Positions 1-13,468 of a DNA stretch of 64,000 nucleotides are shown here, piece after piece (position 1 is the first letter of the stretch; each line of letters begins with the position of its first letter). The stretch lies in NCBI GenBank assembly GCA_024227155.1, contig JAAELB010001113.1:1-64000 (forward strand). Reading direction: 5' to 3'. Origin of the DNA: Desulfobulbaceae bacterium. Its GTDB lineage: Bacteria; Desulfobacterota; Desulfobulbia; Desulfobulbales; Desulfocapsaceae. Under the pieces are notes generated by a model. It was not told the DNA's origin, searched no databases, and saw only the letters and a program-made list of their open reading frames with translations. A program made the position numbers and the translations under genes.

Positions 1-445
1 AGCGTTTTTTCGCTTATATTTCCTGTTAAAGGTTGACCTTGTACAAGGAGCGAAATAGACGACTGTGATTAGTTGTGTCAATGTGAAATAATAGCAAACA
101 GGACATCGTTGCAATGCTTATTTTACATCCGTCGTGCCCTAGAGATCTGTGACATTTGAGCAAGGTTTTTGGAAGAATGATATCAGGTGGTTAGCGTTTG
201 GAGTGCTTGTCTTTCTTCGCGTTTACATTAAAAATGCAAAAAGGGATATTACAATGCTTGAAAACAATGCTTATGATCTTCCCATTCATACATACCGCAT
301 CAACGATTTTATTTCACCATTGTTTTCCACTCATAGTGGCTACTGTTAGTAATCCGATATACGTCACTGTAACAGGCAGCTGAACCGTTTATAACATAAT
401 TTACAATTAAGTACGTTATATTTACAGGCAATTTCGAGGACAAAT
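1..445. other. rpoB upstream leader region
   Basis: Non-coding stretch before rpoB; in most bacteria rplL lies just upstream, here outside the window. It holds a 12-bp perfect palindrome CCTTGTACAAGG at 37-48, a small hairpin CCACT-cat-AGTGG at 327-339 and a weak sigma70-like pair (TTTACA 222-227, GATATT 245-250, 17-bp spacer). Short reading frames here (149-349, 198-383) have no ribosome binding site and look like nothing known, so I do not call a gene. No clear terminator was seen. Confidence 0.5.
222..250 (+). promoter_or_regulatory. weak candidate promoter upstream of rpoB
   Basis: TTTACA at 222-227 and GATATT at 245-250 are separated by 17 bp. They match the sigma70 consensus at 5 of 6 and 4 of 6 positions. 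It could give rpoBC some transcription independent of the upstream ribosomal protein genes. AT-rich sequence yields such matches by chance. Confidence 0.25.
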
Positions 446-3400
446 ATGGAAAGAGTAAGAAAGAATTTTGCCAAGGCAGAAAGGATACTTGAGCCACCAC
501 ATCTGATATCTATGCAGCGCCTTTCCTATGAAAAATTTCTTCAGATGGGCACTGATCCAGATGAGAGAGATGATTTTGGACTGCAGGGAATTCTCAATAA
601 TGTATTCCCGATAAATGACTTCAATGGTCTCTGTTCACTCGAGTTCGTAAGGTATAAATTTGGTGTACCTAAATATACAATCCAGGAATGTCTTCAGAGG
701 GGAATGACCTATGATATTCCCTTAAAGATTGTTGTAAGACTCATCACCTTTGACGTAGATGAAGAGACCGGGGTTCAGTCTATCCGTGATATAAAAGAAC
801 AAGAAGTCTTTCTTGGCTCTCTTCCACTGATGACAGGTGATGGCGTCTTTGTCATTAACGGTACTGAACGTGTTATTGTTTCCCAGCTGCAACGTTCCCC
901 TGGGTTGTTCTATACACATGATAACGGTAAAAGTCATGCAAGCGGTAAGTTGCTGTATTCAGCACGAATTATACCTGTGCGTGGTTCGTGGATTGATCTT
1001 GAGTTTGATATTAAAGATGTCCTTCATGTTCGCATTGACAGGAGAAGAAAATTTCCAGTAACGACCCTGCTAAAAGCGCTTGGATACAGTGGAGAAGAGT
1101 TATTAGGTGAATTTTATCCTGTACGTACTGTAGTAAAAGATGGTGAAAACTTTAAAATCAGTTTTGATCCAGAACTCGTTAAGGGACAGCGTCTCGAATT
1201 TGACATTGTAAGCCCAAAGGATGGCGAAGTCCTAGCAAAGAAAAATAAAAAAGTTTCCAAGGTTCTCTGTAAAAAATTAGAAGCTGATGGTTTTGAATTC
1301 TTACCTGTTTCTAAAGAAACCATAGTAGGATCCGTTCTGGCTGAAACTATTGTCAATGAGGAAACAGGTGAACCTGTTGCCCTTGCCAATAGTGAAATCA
1401 CGGAGACTGTTCTAGAATCTTTTGAAGAACTTGATATTACGACTTTTAAAACTTTGCATATTGACGGCGTAAAGTATTCAGATTCATTCAGCAAGACACT
1501 CAATTTAGATAAGGCTAAAAATACTGAAGAATCACTGATAGAAATTTATAGAAGACTCAGACCTTCAAGTCCTCCTACACCGGAAGTTGCCGAAACCTTT
1601 TTCAACAACCTCTTTTTCAACATGGATCTGTACGATCTATCAGTGGTAGGCCGATATAAAATAAATGCTAAGCTCAGTCTTGAAGTTGATATCGAAAATC
1701 GGGCTCTAACAAAAGATGATATCATATATGCAGTAAAGCATCTTGTTCGATTGAAAGACTCTCAAGGTGGCGTCGATGACATAGATCATCTTGGCAATCG
1801 TCGGGTTCGTACTGTTGGAGAGCTTGTTGAAAACCAGTACCGCATGGGGCTGGTGAGAATGGAGCGTGCGATTAAGGAGCGAATGACTCTTCAGGACGTT
1901 GAGACGCTGATGCCCCATGATCTGGTCAATCCTAAACCAATTTCTGCTGCTATCAAGGAATTCTTTGGCACAAGTCAGTTGTCCCAGTTTATGGATCAAA
2001 CCAACCCTCTTTCTGAGGTTACGCACAAACGGAGATTGAGTGCCCTGGGACCTGGTGGTCTGTCTAGAGAACGCGCAGGGTTTGAAGTTCGCGACGTACA
2101 TAATACCCACTATGGTAGAATTTGCCCCGTAGAGACGCCAGAGGGACCAAACATTGGCCTTATTGTCTCACTTGCAACGTATGCCCGTGTCAATCCTTAC
2201 GGTTTTATTGAAACACCATACCGTAAAGTGGATAACAGGATCATCCTTGATGATGTCGAGTATCTCAGTGCTCTACAGGAACAGAAACAGTTTATTGCCC
2301 CGGCACTCACAGCCATGGATGGGGAAAAACGTATTGTTGCAGACAACTTGGTTATCAGAGAAGATGGCGAGGTAACCAGCTCCATAGCAGAAAATGTGAC
2401 CTATATGGATATTGCTCCTAATCAGATGATTAGTGTGGCCGCATCCTTGGTACCTTTTCTTGAAAACGATGATGCCAACCGTGCTCTGATGGGATCAAAC
2501 ATGCAGAGACAGGCTGTGCCTCTTTTGATTCCAAAAGCTCCACTGGTTGGTACCGGCATGGAACGATATGTCGCAAGAGACTCTGGGGCCTGTTTACTCA
2601 GTGCCGGTGGTGGTGTTGTTGAAGAATCTGATTCTAATCGAATTGTAGTAAGATATGATGAAGCTGGAACGGATGGATATGAAACCGGCGTTGCCGTGTA
2701 TAGGTTACAAAAATACAAAAAATCGAACCAGAATACCTGTTTCAATCAAAGGCCGATCGTTGTACCAGGTAGCCGGGTTAAAAAAGGTGATGTGCTTGCC
2801 GATGGACCTTCCTGTGAGGCCGGTGAAATCGCTATTGGTAAAAATGTTGTCATTGCTTTTATGCCTTGGCGGGGGTTCAACTTTGAAGATTCAATTCTAA
2901 TAAATGAACGATTACTGAAAGAAGATACTTTCACTTCAGTGCATATTGAAGTCTTTGAAACCATGGCCCGGGACACCAAGCTTGGTAAGGAGGAAATCAC
3001 CAGGGATATTCCTAACGTCAGTGAAGAAACTTTAAGAAATCTTGATGACTCTGGGATAGTCCGTATCGGTGCTGAGATTAAAGCTGGGGATACTCTGGTT
3101 GGAAAAGTTACGCCTAAGGGTGAAACTGTCCTCTCACCTGAGGAAAAATTACTCCGCGCAATTTTTGGTGAAAAGGCGCAGGACGTCAAAGACTCCTCAC
3201 TCAGAGTTCCACCAGGGGTGTCGGGTGTTGTAATTGACGCTAAGGTCTTCTCAAGAAAAGGTGTGGATAAAGATGAGCGCTCCTTATTGATTGAAGATCT
3301 TGAGATCGATAAACTGAATCAGGATAAACTTGATGAGCTTAGTAGTCTAAAGCGGGGTGTATGTCGAGAGATAGGCCTGGTAATAGAAGGACGGACAGCC

Positions 3401-4525
3401 AAGGTCGATCTGCTTGATAAAAAAGGTGTGATTATAGTTGGACTCGGTAAGAAAATAACCTCTGATGATGCTGAACTCATAGGTTTTAGCAGACTTAGAG
3501 ATATTGAATTTTCCGAGAAGGCCAAATATTTAGACTCCATTGATGATATTTATGAGCGCTATGAAAACCAGGCCAGACTGATCAGTGAAAGATATGACGG
3601 GATCATCGAGCGAATGAAGAAAGGTGATGACCTTCCTCCAGGCGTTGTCAAGATGGTCAAAGTATACGTCGCTACTAAGCGTAAACTGTCGGTTGGTGAT
3701 AAGATGGCAGGACGGCACGGTAACAAAGGTGTCGTTTCAAGGCTATTGCCGGAAGAGGATATGCCATTTTTTGAAAATGGTACAACCGTTGACATCGTCT
3801 TGAACCCCTTAGGTGTACCATCGAGGATGAATGTCGGTCAGGTTCTGGAAGTTCACTTAGGGTTTGCAGCCAGAAGGTTAGGTGAGCAACTTGAGAAACT
3901 TGCAAAAGAGGAAGCGGTGAGCGAGATCCGTAAGAAACTCGATAATGTCTACTCTGCCATCGAATTTACAGAACTTACCGAGGGTAAGAGTGACCAGCAA
4001 ATTATCGACTGGGCAAGAGATCATTTTGCAGGTGTTCATATGAGTACTCCTGTTTTTGATGGAGCACCAGAAGAGTCTATCCGCAGGTTGCTGGTGGAAG
4101 CAGGAGTTGATGAAGTAGGACAGGCCAAGTTGCATGATGGTCTTACCGGTCAGCCATTTGCCAACGACGTTACAGTTGGTGTTATGTATATGCTGAAGCT
4201 GCATCATCTTGTTGACAATAAAATCCATGCAAGATCTACCGGACCTTACTCCTTAGTTACTCAACAGCCACTTGGCGGTAAAGCACAGTTTGGTGGCCAG
4301 AGACTTGGTGAAATGGAAGTTTGGGCGATGGAGGCATACGGTGCGGCATATACCCTCAAGGAATTTTTAACGGCTAAATCCGATGATGTTGAAGGTCGTA
4401 CTTCTATGTACGAACGGATAGTCAAAGGAAATAATTTTCTTACCACTGGTTTACCAGAGTCGTTTAACGTTCTAGTCAAAGAGCTCCAGGCCCTTTGTTT
4501 GAATATGGAACTGATTGAAAAGTAA
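446..4525 (+). CDS. rpoB: DNA-directed RNA polymerase subunit beta
   Basis: RNA polymerase beta subunit, forming half of the active-site cleft with beta'. It is 1359 residues, normal for proteobacteria. The rifampicin region begins near residue 506 with [15 protein letters not shown] and continues through [13 protein letters not shown], with no obvious resistance-type change. GRHGNKGV and the C-terminal [18 protein letters not shown] segment are conserved. ATG is preceded by GAGGA with a 5-nt spacer. It is followed 142 bp later by rpoC, with which it is surely co-transcribed. No oddity seen. Confidence 0.99.
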   Translation: MERVRKNFAKAERILEPPHLISMQRLSYEKFLQMGTDPDERDDFGLQGILNNVFPINDFNGLCSLEFVRYKFGVPKYTIQECLQRGMTYDIPLKIVVRLITFDVDEETGVQSIRDIKEQEVFLGSLPLMTGDGVFVINGTERVIVSQLQRSPGLFYTHDNGKSHASGKLLYSARIIPVRGSWIDLEFDIKDVLHVRIDRRRKFPVTTLLKALGYSGEELLGEFYPVRTVVKDGENFKISFDPELVKGQRLEFDIVSPKDGEVLAKKNKKVSKVLCKKLEADGFEFLPVSKETIVGSVLAETIVNEETGEPVALANSEITETVLESFEELDITTFKTLHIDGVKYSDSFSKTLNLDKAKNTEESLIEIYRRLRPSSPPTPEVAETFFNNLFFNMDLYDLSVVGRYKINAKLSLEVDIENRALTKDDIIYAVKHLVRLKDSQGGVDDIDHLGNRRVRTVGELVENQYRMGLVRMERAIKERMTLQDVETLMPHDLVNPKPISAAIKEFFGTSQLSQFMDQTNPLSEVTHKRRLSALGPGGLSRERAGFEVRDVHNTHYGRICPVETPEGPNIGLIVSLATYARVNPYGFIETPYRKVDNRIILDDVEYLSALQEQKQFIAPALTAMDGEKRIVADNLVIREDGEVTSSIAENVTYMDIAPNQMISVAASLVPFLENDDANRALMGSNMQRQAVPLLIPKAPLVGTGMERYVARDSGACLLSAGGGVVEESDSNRIVVRYDEAGTDGYETGVAVYRLQKYKKSNQNTCFNQRPIVVPGSRVKKGDVLADGPSCEAGEIAIGKNVVIAFMPWRGFNFEDSILINERLLKEDTFTSVHIEVFETMARDTKLGKEEITRDIPNVSEETLRNLDDSGIVRIGAEIKAGDTLVGKVTPKGETVLSPEEKLLRAIFGEKAQDVKDSSLRVPPGVSGVVIDAKVFSRKGVDKDERSLLIEDLEIDKLNQDKLDELSSLKRGVCREIGLVIEGRTAKVDLLDKKGVIIVGLGKKITSDDAELIGFSRLRDIEFSEKAKYLDSIDDIYERYENQARLISERYDGIIERMKKGDDLPPGVVKMVKVYVATKRKLSVGDKMAGRHGNKGVVSRLLPEEDMPFFENGTTVDIVLNPLGVPSRMNVGQVLEVHLGFAARRLGEQLEKLAKEEAVSEIRKKLDNVYSAIEFTELTEGKSDQQIIDWARDHFAGVHMSTPVFDGAPEESIRRLLVEAGVDEVGQAKLHDGLTGQPFANDVTVGVMYMLKLHHLVDNKIHARSTGPYSLVTQQPLGGKAQFGGQRLGEMEVWAMEAYGAAYTLKEFLTAKSDDVEGRTSMYERIVKGNNFLTTGLPESFNVLVKELQALCLNMELIEK

Positions 4526-4667
4526 CCGGTTCATAAGTAATTTCTATGAATGTGGTTGGGTATGCGTAGTAGATGAGTTCCCAGCTTTATACAGACAAGA
4601 TTCTCTTTGGCCTGGATTGTTTATCAGATGCCGAGAAAATCCTTTAAAATGAAGGAGAGGTGATTTC

Positions 4668-7600
4668 GTGGAAGAATTATTTAATTTTTTTCAAAAACCG
4701 AAAGCTCCAGTAAAGTTTAAAAATGTAAAAATTTCTCTTGCTTCCCCGGAAAAGATCATGGACTGGTCCCATGGGGAAGTCAAAAAGCCGGAAACTATTA
4801 ATTACAGAACCTTCAAGCCCGAGCGAGATGGACTGTTTTGTGCCAAAATATTTGGTCCAGTAAAGGACTTCGAATGCAACTGTGGTAAATATAAGCGGAT
4901 GAAACACCGCGGGGTTGTATGTGAAAAGTGTGGCGTTGAGGTTATCCAGTCAAAGGTAAGACGTGAAAGACTTGGGCACATACAACTTGCCGCACCGGTG
5001 GCCCATATCTGGTTTCTCAAGAGTCTGCCTTCTAAAATAGGTGCAGTCCTTGACATGACTTTGAAGCAGCTTGAGAAGATTCTCTATTTTGAACAATATG
5101 CCGTTGTAGAGTCTGAAGCAGAAGGTTTACCGGTCGGTACCCTGCTCACTGAGGAAAAATATCGCCAGGCGCGTGATGAGTATCCAGCGCAGTTCAAAGT
5201 AGGAATTGGAGCCGAAGCTATACGAGAGCTTTTAGGCGCACAGGATCTTATCGGCCTATCCAGGCAACTTAGAGAAGAGATGCTGGCGACGAATTCCCAG
5301 ACCAAGCGCCAAAAGTTAGGAAAAAGATTATTTGTCATAGAAGCCTTTCGGGATTCAGGCAATAAGCCGGAGTGGATGATTCTTGAGGTTATCCCTGTTT
5401 TGCCGCCTGATCTGCGTCCTCTAGTACCCCTTGAAGGTGGTCGCTTTGCCACATCGGATCTGAACGATCTATATCGGAGGGTCATTAACCGAAATAACCG
5501 TTTAAAGAGACTGCTTGAGCTTGATGCTCCTGATATCATTATTAGAAACGAAAAGAGAATGCTGCAGGAAGCTGTGGATGTGCTCTTTGATAATGGTCGA
5601 CGTGGTCGTGTTATTACCGGTGGAAATAAGCGTCCTCTGAAGTCACTTTCCGATATGCTTAAAGGAAAGCAGGGTCGATTTCGACAAAACCTCCTCGGTA
5701 AGCGTGTCGATTATTCCGGACGTTCTGTTATTGTAGTTGGACCTCATTTACGTCTCCATCAGTGCGGTATTCCCAAGAAAATGGCACTGGAGCTGTTTAA
5801 ACCATTCATTTATAATAAGCTTGAGCGTAAGGGTTTCGTCACTACCATCAAGTCTGCCAGAAAGATGGTGGAAAAGGAAGTTAAAGAGGTCTGGGACGTA
5901 CTTGACGAGGTGGTAACTGAATACCCTGTCATTTTAAATCGTGCGCCAACCCTTCATAGGCTTGGTATGCAGGCTTTTGAAGCGGTTCTTATTGAAGGAA
6001 AGGCGATCCAGTTGCATCCCCTTGTGTGCATGGCTTTTAACGCCGACTTTGATGGCGATCAGATGGCGGTCCATGTTCCTCTCTCTGTTGAGGCACAGGT
6101 TGAAGCACGCGTGCTGATGATGTCTACTAATAACATCCTGTCTCCTGCAAACGGTGAACCGGTGATAATCCCTTCTCAGGATATCGTTCTCGGACTCTAC
6201 TATATGAGCCGGGAGAGAATCAATGTTCCGGGGGAAGGAAAGGTTTTCAGTTCGGTGGAAGAGGCCATAATTGCTTACGATTATGGCGAGATTCATCTGC
6301 AAGCAAAAGTGAAGGTACGCAAAAATGGTGAGATTATAGACAGTACCATGGGGCGTATAATCTTAGGAGAACTGTTACCGGATTCCGTCGATTTCTCCCA
6401 GGTAAACCGTGTTTTGACTAAAAAAGCTCTTGCTGCCCTTATTGACCACTCATACAGGCACGCGGGAACGAAGGACACTGTAATTCTTGCAGATCGGCTT
6501 AAGGATACCGGCTACGAATATGCAACAAGAGCCGGGATTTCTATCTGTATAAATGATATGAAGATTCCGCTTGAAAAGGAAAACTTCGTTGAGAAAGGTG
6601 AAGGAGATGTCTTAGACGTTGAACAGCAATATACAGATGGTCTCATAACTTCTGGTGAAAAATATAACAAGGTAGTCGATATCTGGTCCAAGGTGACTGA
6701 AGATGTGGCAAACGCCATGATGGATGAGATTAAAGTCGATTACTTCCGTGACAAAGATAACAACCTTGTGGAGGCTCCCAGCTTTAACTCAATTTTCATC
6801 ATGGCCGATTCTGGAGCTCGTGGCTCCAGGGATCAGATTCGTCAGCTTGCCGGGATGCGTGGGCTTATGGCAAAGCCTAGTGGAGCTATTATCGAGACGC
6901 CGATCAAGGCGAATTTCAGAGAAGGCCTTGGTGTGCTTGAATACTTTACTTCAACCCACGGTGCCCGTAAGGGTCTTGCGGATACCGCTCTGAAGACTGC
7001 TAACTCCGGTTATCTGACAAGAAGACTTGTTGATGTTGCCCAGGAGTCAACAATTGTAGAGACCGACTGTTACACAATTGATGGTATAATAGCCGAACCG
7101 CTGATGGATGGCGGAGAAATAATCGTTCCGCTAAGTGATCGTATCCTTGGGCGCGTTGCACTTGAAGATATTGAAGATCCCTTTAATGAGACGATTCTCG
7201 TTGAGGCCGGGGAAGAAATCACTGAAGATAAGGTTAAGCTTGTTACTGAATCCGGAGTTGATCGTGTTCCTATCCGCTCAGTGCTAAGCTGTCGTGCCAA
7301 GCGCGGAGTCTGTGCTGCCTGTTATGGTCGTGATTTGGGTCGAGGCCATATGGTAAACATTGGCGAGGCTATCGGTGTTATTGCTGCGCAGTCAATCGGT
7401 GAGCCGGGAACACAGCTTACTATGCGTACCTTCCATGTGGGTGGTACTGCAAGCAGGTCCGTTGAACAGGCTGAGCTTAAAACAAACATCGGTGGTAAAG
7501 TCGCTTTTACTAATATGCACTCGGTTACAAATTCTGAAGGTACAGAGATTGTAATGAATAGAAATGCTATCATCTCGGTAAAAGATGAACTTGATCGAGA

Positions 7601-8717
7601 GAGAGAGCGCTTTAAGGTTAATTACGGAGCTCAACTACTGGTCTTAGAGGGGCAACAGGTAGAGAGGGATACTATTTTGGCAGATTGGGATGCTTATACT
7701 ATCCCTATTGTTGCCGAGGTTGGTGGTGTGATCAAGTATGGTGATGTTATTGAAGGTGTCACCATGCAGGAAAAAGTTGATGCAGTTACCGGCCGTTCGT
7801 CGTTTGTTATTATACAGACCTCGGCTGGCGCTCAACTTAATCCGAGGATTACTGTTAAGAACGACAAAGGTAAGACCGTAAAACTTCCCGGGACTGATAT
7901 CTTCGCCAGATACAGTCTGCCACTTGGTTCAATCATCTCCGTTGTTGAAGGTGATGAGATTCAGCCGGGTACAATCGTCGGTAAGATCCCAAGGGAAACA
8001 TCAAAGACTAAAGATATTACCGGTGGTCTGCCACGGGTTGCCGAGCTGTTTGAGGTAAGGAAACCAAAGGACCCAGCTATCATTGCCAAAATAGATGGAA
8101 AGGTCAGCTTTGGTAAGGAACTGAAAGGGAAGCGGCGAGTGGTTGTTACACCAGAATACGGGGAACCACAGGAGTATCTCGTACCGAAGATCAAACATAT
8201 TATTGTCCATGAGGGAGACTATGTCCAGGCAGGTGAGCCTCTCATGGAAGGAACAATCGTTCCAAATGATATTCTATCAGTTCTTGGCGTGAAGGAGCTT
8301 GCAAAATTTCTTGTGAATGAAATCCAGGAAGTTTATCGCCTGCAGGGTGTTAAAATTAATGACAAGCATATCGAGGTTATCGTACGGCAGATGCTCAAGC
8401 GGGTCATGATTACATCCTCCGGTGATTCCAGGTTCATGATTGGAGAACAGGTGGAATGGTGGAAATTTGAAGAGGAAAGAGACAAGCTCATGGCGGAAGG
8501 TAAAAAGCCAGCGGTGGCAGAACCGCTGCTGTTAGGTGTAACCAAGGCGTCACTATCTACTGAGAGTTTTATTTCCGCTGCTTCTTTCCAGGAAACCACC
8601 AAGGTTCTAACGAATGCAGCAGTTGCAGGTAAGGTAGATCAGCTAAAAGGGCTCAAGGAGAACGTTATCATGGGCCGACTTATTTCAGCCGGGACCGGAT
8701 TGAACGCTGATCAATAG
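4668..8717 (+). CDS. rpoC: DNA-directed RNA polymerase subunit beta'
   Basis: RNA polymerase beta' subunit, 1349 residues, carrying the catalytic magnesium site. The N-terminal zinc site has Cys at 70, 72, 85 and 88; the catalytic NADFDGD motif lies at about 458-464; the second zinc site includes [11 protein letters not shown] at about 875-885. The GTG start is preceded by a strong AAGGAGAGGTG. The gene ends just before the promoter of the str operon, so the rpoBC transcript and the ribosomal superoperon may be partly separate units. Confidence 0.99.
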   Translation: MEELFNFFQKPKAPVKFKNVKISLASPEKIMDWSHGEVKKPETINYRTFKPERDGLFCAKIFGPVKDFECNCGKYKRMKHRGVVCEKCGVEVIQSKVRRERLGHIQLAAPVAHIWFLKSLPSKIGAVLDMTLKQLEKILYFEQYAVVESEAEGLPVGTLLTEEKYRQARDEYPAQFKVGIGAEAIRELLGAQDLIGLSRQLREEMLATNSQTKRQKLGKRLFVIEAFRDSGNKPEWMILEVIPVLPPDLRPLVPLEGGRFATSDLNDLYRRVINRNNRLKRLLELDAPDIIIRNEKRMLQEAVDVLFDNGRRGRVITGGNKRPLKSLSDMLKGKQGRFRQNLLGKRVDYSGRSVIVVGPHLRLHQCGIPKKMALELFKPFIYNKLERKGFVTTIKSARKMVEKEVKEVWDVLDEVVTEYPVILNRAPTLHRLGMQAFEAVLIEGKAIQLHPLVCMAFNADFDGDQMAVHVPLSVEAQVEARVLMMSTNNILSPANGEPVIIPSQDIVLGLYYMSRERINVPGEGKVFSSVEEAIIAYDYGEIHLQAKVKVRKNGEIIDSTMGRIILGELLPDSVDFSQVNRVLTKKALAALIDHSYRHAGTKDTVILADRLKDTGYEYATRAGISICINDMKIPLEKENFVEKGEGDVLDVEQQYTDGLITSGEKYNKVVDIWSKVTEDVANAMMDEIKVDYFRDKDNNLVEAPSFNSIFIMADSGARGSRDQIRQLAGMRGLMAKPSGAIIETPIKANFREGLGVLEYFTSTHGARKGLADTALKTANSGYLTRRLVDVAQESTIVETDCYTIDGIIAEPLMDGGEIIVPLSDRILGRVALEDIEDPFNETILVEAGEEITEDKVKLVTESGVDRVPIRSVLSCRAKRGVCAACYGRDLGRGHMVNIGEAIGVIAAQSIGEPGTQLTMRTFHVGGTASRSVEQAELKTNIGGKVAFTNMHSVTNSEGTEIVMNRNAIISVKDELDRERERFKVNYGAQLLVLEGQQVERDTILADWDAYTIPIVAEVGGVIKYGDVIEGVTMQEKVDAVTGRSSFVIIQTSAGAQLNPRITVKNDKGKTVKLPGTDIFARYSLPLGSIISVVEGDEIQPGTIVGKIPRETSKTKDITGGLPRVAELFEVRKPKDPAIIAKIDGKVSFGKELKGKRRVVVTPEYGEPQEYLVPKIKHIIVHEGDYVQAGEPLMEGTIVPNDILSVLGVKELAKFLVNEIQEVYRLQGVKINDKHIEVIVRQMLKRVMITSSGDSRFMIGEQVEWWKFEEERDKLMAEGKKPAVAEPLLLGVTKASLSTESFISAASFQETTKVLTNAAVAGKVDQLKGLKENVIMGRLISAGTGLNADQ

Positions 8718-8748
8718 GAGGATAAAGTGTGAGATACTACTTTTTTTC

Positions 8749-8777
8749 TTGACACTGTCGTTGAGTTCGGGTAAATT
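8749..8777 (+). promoter_or_regulatory. sigma70-type promoter of the rpsL-rpsG-fusA-tuf operon
   Basis: A perfect -35 TTGACA at 8749-8754 and a -10 TAAATT at 8772-8777 are separated by exactly 17 bp, in the 150-bp gap between rpoC and rpsL. Transcription would start near 8784, leaving an rpsL leader of about 80 nt. This is the best promoter match in the first 30 kb and probably drives the whole ribosomal superoperon. Confidence 0.75.
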
Positions 8778-8867
8778 CTCTCACTTTCGTGTTTAATTTG
8801 AGTGTTCGCCGTCAGTAGTTGACGTTGAACTTCTATAAATGGTATGTGAACAGGAGCAGTTAACGTA

Positions 8868-9239
8868 ATGCCAACAATTAACCAACTCGTAAGGAAGGGG
8901 AGAAAGAAGTCCGTTAAAAAGACTACTACTCCAGCCCTGAAAGGATGCCCTCAGAAGAGGGGGGTTTGTGTAAGAGTTTATACTACTACACCTAAGAAAC
9001 CGAACTCAGCACTTCGAAAAGTAGCAAGGGTGAGGCTTACTAATGGTATCGAAGTTACCTCGTATATTCCAGGTATCGGACATAATCTTCAGGAGCACTC
9101 GGTTGTAATGATTAGAGGCGGAAGGGTGAAAGATCTTCCAGGTGTACGTTACCACATTATACGTGGTACGTTGGATACGTTGGGTGTTTCGGATCGACGT
9201 AAGGGTCGTTCTAAGTATGGCGCTAAGAAGCCTTCCTGA
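8868..9239 (+). CDS. rpsL: 30S ribosomal protein S12
   Basis: S12 sits at the decoding centre of the 30S subunit and helps control accuracy. It is 123 residues. The loop [14 protein letters not shown] keeps both lysines at the streptomycin site, and the second site [12 protein letters not shown] is wild type, so no streptomycin-resistance change is visible. ATG is preceded by AGGAG at a long 11-nt spacing. First gene of the str operon. Confidence 0.99.
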   Translation: MPTINQLVRKGRKKSVKKTTTPALKGCPQKRGVCVRVYTTTPKKPNSALRKVARVRLTNGIEVTSYIPGIGHNLQEHSVVMIRGGRVKDLPGVRYHIIRGTLDTLGVSDRRKGRSKYGAKKPS

Positions 9240-9269
9240 TAGGTTTCTGAATTGATAAGAGGTTTATAA

Positions 9270-9743
9270 ATGTCCAGAAGAAGAGCAATAGAAAGACGAC
9301 CTACCGATCCGGATGCTCGTTTCAACAGTGTTTTGGTGACCAAGTTCACCAATGGCTTGATGGAGCGTGGTAAGAAATCCCTCGCACAGAGGATTTTCTA
9401 TGGAGCGATGGATCTTGTTGAAGATCGTGTTAAGGATGAGGATCCTTTGACGGTTTTTGAAGAGGCTATGGAAAAAGTTCGACCACGTCTGGAGGTTAAG
9501 TCCCGTAGAGTTGGTGGTGCTACCTATCAGGTGCCGATGGAAGTACGGCAGACCAGGAGGAATGCACTGGCGATCCGGTGGATTATAGGATTTGCAAGGT
9601 CGCGTTCAGGGAAATCCATGTCAGAAAAACTTGCAGCTGAGCTTGTTGATGCATATAACAATCGCGGAGCTGCAGTGAAGAAGCGCGATGATACGCATCG
9701 TATGGCTGAAGCAAATAAAGCTTTCGCTCATTATCGCTGGTAG
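9270..9743 (+). CDS. rpsG: 30S ribosomal protein S7
   Basis: S7 is a primary 16S rRNA-binding protein that nucleates the 30S head and lies near the E site. At 157 residues it is typical, beginning [17 protein letters not shown] precedes the ATG with a 6-nt spacer. In many bacteria S7 represses the str operon; the 30-bp rpsL-rpsG spacer here is too short for me to recognise such an operator. Confidence 0.99.
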   Translation: MSRRRAIERRPTDPDARFNSVLVTKFTNGLMERGKKSLAQRIFYGAMDLVEDRVKDEDPLTVFEEAMEKVRPRLEVKSRRVGGATYQVPMEVRQTRRNALAIRWIIGFARSRSGKSMSEKLAAELVDAYNNRGAAVKKRDDTHRMAEANKAFAHYRW

Positions 9744-9809
9744 TCGATGTAGTTTCGACTGCAGGGGTAAAGGGCTGGCAAGCTTGTGGATCACTAATTA
9801 GTAAAAGTT

Positions 9810-11888
9810 ATGGCAGCCCTTAAAGATTTAACTGATGTGCGTAATATCGGCATAATGGCCCATATTGACGCTGGGAAGACAACGACCACTGAGAGGATAC
9901 TTTTTTACACTGGTCGGTCCTACAAGATAGGAGAAGTCCACGATGGAACAGCTGTCATGGACTGGATGGAGCAAGAGCAGGAGAGAGGAATTACCATCAC
10001 CTCAGCTGCTACAACTTGCCTTTGGAAAGATAAGAAAATTAATATCATCGACACCCCTGGTCATGTCGATTTTACCGTAGAGGTAGAAAGATCACTTAGG
10101 GTGTTAGATGGTGCTGTGGCGGTTTTTTGTGCTGTTGGCGGAGTAGAACCTCAGTCGGAGACGGTCTGGAGGCAGGCCAACAAATATCAGATACCGCGGA
10201 TAGCTTTCGTAAATAAGATGGATCGGGTCGGCGCGAACTTTGAGCGTTGCGTCTCGATGATCTCAGATAGGCTTGGGGCGAATGCGTTGCCTATTCAAAT
10301 TCCTGCTGGAAAAGAGGCAGAATTTGAAGGTGTTATCGATCTTATAGAAGAAAAAATGCTCGTCTTTGATGAGCAAACGTTGGGTCAGGAAGTTACCGAA
10401 TCAGAAGTTCCTGCCACATATAAAGAAGAATTCACGGCCGCACGTATGGTGCTCCTCGAGAAGTTGGCCGACTTCGATGAGGGCATCATGGAAAAATACT
10501 TAGATGATACATCTGTATCAGCGCCTGAGATATACCGAGCTCTCAGGGAGGCAACTATAGCAAATGATATAGTTCCTGTCCTCTGTGGGAGTGCGTTTAA
10601 AAACAAAGGCGTGCAGCCTTTGCTTGATAGTGTGATAGCATATTTGCCCTCTCCGCTCGATGTCAAAAATATCGAGGGAGAAGGTTCCGACGGTGAAATG
10701 GTGAGTCGAAAGACGGATCCAAAGGAGAAGCTATCCGGACTTGTTTTCAAACTTATGAGTGATTCATTTGTTGAAAACCTTGCCTTTCTAAGGCTCTATT
10801 CCGGAACGATGACCGTTGGCGATAAGGTATATAATCCTGTTAAGAAAAAACAGGAAAAAATATCTAAGATTATGAAATTACACGCAAATAAGCGTGAAGA
10901 AGTTCGGGAGATTTCCGCTGGTGATATTGCAGCCATTGTTGGCTTAAAGTTCACTACAACGGGAGATACACTCTGTGCAAAGGGCGATTATATCGTTCTT
11001 GAAAGTATGGACTTTCCCGAGCCGGTTATTGGTGTAGCGATCGAACCGCAAAGCAAGGCTGAAGAGAAAAAACTTGAAGAAACGCTGAGCAAAATTGCTC
11101 TTGAGGATCCGTCATTTACTATAAATCGAGACGGAGATACGGGACAGACGATAATTAGAGGGATGGGGGAACTTCATCTCGAGATCATTGTCGATAGATT
11201 ACTCAATGAGTTCAAAGTTTCAGCGAGAGTGGGAACACCACAGGTTGCTTATAAGGAAACAATCGGGATTTCTCACAAAGCTGAGGCCAAGTTTGATCAG
11301 TTAACCGGGGCCAAAGGGCAGTACGGACATGTAATGATTGAAATTGAGCCCCTTGAACGTGGACTTGGGATTGAGTTTGTCAGTGAAGTGGATGATGATC
11401 TTATCCCAGCCGAGTTTATGGATTCGATTGAAAGAGGAATCATCGATACCCTCGATTCCGGGCCTTTAGTTGGCTATCCGTTGACCGATATAAAAATTAG
11501 ATTGGTCGGAGGGTCGTATCACGAAGAAGAGTCGACAGAAATGGCATTTGGGGTTGCTGGTGCAATGGCCATCAGAAGAGGCGCATCAGAGGCCGAACCG
11601 ATATTGCTTGAACCTGTTATGAGTCTTGAAGTGACAACTCCTGAAGAATATGTCGGTGATGTCATTGCCGATGTTAACGGAAAAAGAGGTAAGATTGTTG
11701 GTGTTTCAGCAGAAAGTAATCTGCAGATTCTAAAAGCTCAGGTGCCACTGGCTGAAATGTTCGGGTATTCAACCTCGCTACGCTCAGCAACACAGGGTAG
11801 GGCTAATTTCACCATGCAATTTTTAGAATACGATGCGGTGCCTGCTCAAAAAGCAGAGAAAATTATTAAAAAAATACGAGGGATTTAA
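9810..11888 (+). CDS. fusA: elongation factor G
   Basis: EF-G, the translocation GTPase, also works with RRF (frr, at 31.9 kb) in ribosome recycling. It is 692 residues. G1 is [15 protein letters not shown] near residue 18, G3 is DTPGH and G4 is NKMD; the C-terminal [10 protein letters not shown] segment and domain IV follow. No strong Shine-Dalgarno precedes the ATG, which is notable for such a highly expressed protein. Third gene of the str operon. Confidence 0.98.
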   Translation: MAALKDLTDVRNIGIMAHIDAGKTTTTERILFYTGRSYKIGEVHDGTAVMDWMEQEQERGITITSAATTCLWKDKKINIIDTPGHVDFTVEVERSLRVLDGAVAVFCAVGGVEPQSETVWRQANKYQIPRIAFVNKMDRVGANFERCVSMISDRLGANALPIQIPAGKEAEFEGVIDLIEEKMLVFDEQTLGQEVTESEVPATYKEEFTAARMVLLEKLADFDEGIMEKYLDDTSVSAPEIYRALREATIANDIVPVLCGSAFKNKGVQPLLDSVIAYLPSPLDVKNIEGEGSDGEMVSRKTDPKEKLSGLVFKLMSDSFVENLAFLRLYSGTMTVGDKVYNPVKKKQEKISKIMKLHANKREEVREISAGDIAAIVGLKFTTTGDTLCAKGDYIVLESMDFPEPVIGVAIEPQSKAEEKKLEETLSKIALEDPSFTINRDGDTGQTIIRGMGELHLEIIVDRLLNEFKVSARVGTPQVAYKETIGISHKAEAKFDQLTGAKGQYGHVMIEIEPLERGLGIEFVSEVDDDLIPAEFMDSIERGIIDTLDSGPLVGYPLTDIKIRLVGGSYHEEESTEMAFGVAGAMAIRRGASEAEPILLEPVMSLEVTTPEEYVGDVIADVNGKRGKIVGVSAESNLQILKAQVPLAEMFGYSTSLRSATQGRANFTMQFLEYDAVPAQKAEKIIKKIRGI

Positions 11889-11912
11889 GTCCAAACATAT
11901 TGAGGAACCATT

Positions 11913-13103
11913 ATGTCTAAGGAAAAATTTGAAAGGACTAAGCCGCATGTCAATGTCGGTACTGTTGGCCATATTGATCATGGTAAAACTACACTGACCG
12001 CGGCAATTACACGAGTTTTGTCAACGAAAGGTCAGGCATCTTTTACTGACTTCAGTGATATTGATAAGGCACCGGAAGAGAAAGAAAGAGGAATCACAAT
12101 TGCAACTGCACATGTTGAGTACGAGACTGTGAATCGTCACTACGCCCATGTGGATTGCCCAGGCCACGCCGATTATATCAAAAATATGATCACAGGTGCT
12201 GCACAGATGGACGGAGCAATTCTTGTTGTTGCAGCAACTGATGGAGCTATGCCTCAAACAAGAGAGCACATCCTGTTGGCCCGCCAGGTTGGGGTTCCTG
12301 CAATCGTTGTATTTCTAAACAAATGTGACATGGTTGATGACGAAGAGCTCATTGAACTTGTCGAGATGGAACTTCGTGAACTCCTTGATAAATACGAGTT
12401 TCCCGGGGATGATATCCCATTTGTACAGGGTTCCGCGCTTCAGGCGCTTGAAAATCCGGAAGACGAGGCACAGGCAAAATGTGTCTGGGATCTTATGGAA
12501 GCAATCGATTCTTATATTCCAGAACCAGAACGGGATGTAGATCAGCCATTTCTGATGCCTGTAGAGGACGTATTCTCTATCTCGGGTCGTGGAACAGTTG
12601 CAACTGGGCGTGTTGAACGCGGAATCGTCCATGTTGGTGATGAGATTGAAATCGTTGGTATAAAAGAGACACAAAAAACCACTTGTACCGGGGTTGAGAT
12701 GTTTCGCAAACTGCTGGACGAAGGTCAGGCCGGTGATAACATCGGTGCACTGCTTCGTGGAGTAAAGCGTGAAGAGATTGAACGTGGTCAGGTACTCGCT
12801 GCACCTAAGTCAATCAAACCTCATACTAAGTTCAAGTCTGAGTGTTATATTTTAGGAAAAGATGAGGGTGGTCGTCATACTCCATTCTTTAATGGTTATC
12901 GTCCACAGTTCTACTTCAGAACCACAGACGTGACCGGCGTTGTAACCCTCGCTGATGGGGTTGAGATGGTTATGCCTGGTGATAATATCGCCGGAGAGGT
13001 TGAGCTCATCACTCCTATCGCGATGGATGTCGGACTCCGCTTTGCTATTCGCGAGGGTGGCCGCACAGTTGGCGCCGGAGTTATCAGTGAAATTATTGCT
13101 TAA
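11913..13103 (+). CDS. tuf: elongation factor Tu
   Basis: EF-Tu delivers aminoacyl-tRNA to the ribosome. It is 396 residues with P-loop [20 protein letters not shown] and the usual beta-barrel domains II and III. It is reloaded by EF-Ts (tsf, 30.4 kb). GAGGAA precedes the ATG by 5 nt, and the gene lies 24 bp after fusA. Only one copy is in the window; a second tuf elsewhere cannot be excluded. Confidence 0.99.
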   Translation: MSKEKFERTKPHVNVGTVGHIDHGKTTLTAAITRVLSTKGQASFTDFSDIDKAPEEKERGITIATAHVEYETVNRHYAHVDCPGHADYIKNMITGAAQMDGAILVVAATDGAMPQTREHILLARQVGVPAIVVFLNKCDMVDDEELIELVEMELRELLDKYEFPGDDIPFVQGSALQALENPEDEAQAKCVWDLMEAIDSYIPEPERDVDQPFLMPVEDVFSISGRGTVATGRVERGIVHVGDEIEIVGIKETQKTTCTGVEMFRKLLDEGQAGDNIGALLRGVKREEIERGQVLAAPKSIKPHTKFKSECYILGKDEGGRHTPFFNGYRPQFYFRTTDVTGVVTLADGVEMVMPGDNIAGEVELITPIAMDVGLRFAIREGGRTVGAGVISEIIA

Positions 13104-13112
13104 AGGTGTGCA

Positions 13113-13427
13113 ATGATACCTACAGAAAAAATTCGTATCCGCTTAAAGGCGTACGATCACAAACTGCTTGATCAATCTACTACTGAGATTGTTGACACAG
13201 CAAGAAGAACCGGATCAGCAGTAGCGGGACCAATACCCCTGCCTACTACGATTAACAAATACTGTGTACTTCGTTCACCCCATGTGGACAAAAAATCTCG
13301 TGAGCAGTTTGAGATGAGAACCCATCGCCGTTTACTTGATATCCTTGAGCCCACACAGCAGACCATTGATCTGCTGATGAAGCTTGAGCTGTCAGCTGGC
13401 GTCGATGTTGAAATTAAGTTGCCGTAA
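13113..13427 (+). CDS. rpsJ: 30S ribosomal protein S10
   Basis: S10 is a 30S head protein and, as NusE, a partner of NusB in transcription antitermination. It is 104 residues with the typical core [16 protein letters not shown]. It begins only 9 bp after tuf, so the str and S10 operons are joined. AAAGGTG lies 4 nt before the ATG. Confidence 0.98.
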   Translation: MIPTEKIRIRLKAYDHKLLDQSTTEIVDTARRTGSAVAGPIPLPTTINKYCVLRSPHVDKKSREQFEMRTHRRLLDILEPTQQTIDLLMKLELSAGVDVEIKLP

Positions 13428-13468
13428 ATGGCACTACCTAAAAGTTAATTGAAGCATCGGGTAATATC

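Noticed and set aside
149..383. Short reading frames upstream of rpoB
   Set aside because: No ribosome binding site, two overlapping frames, no recognisable similarity; probably leader sequence.
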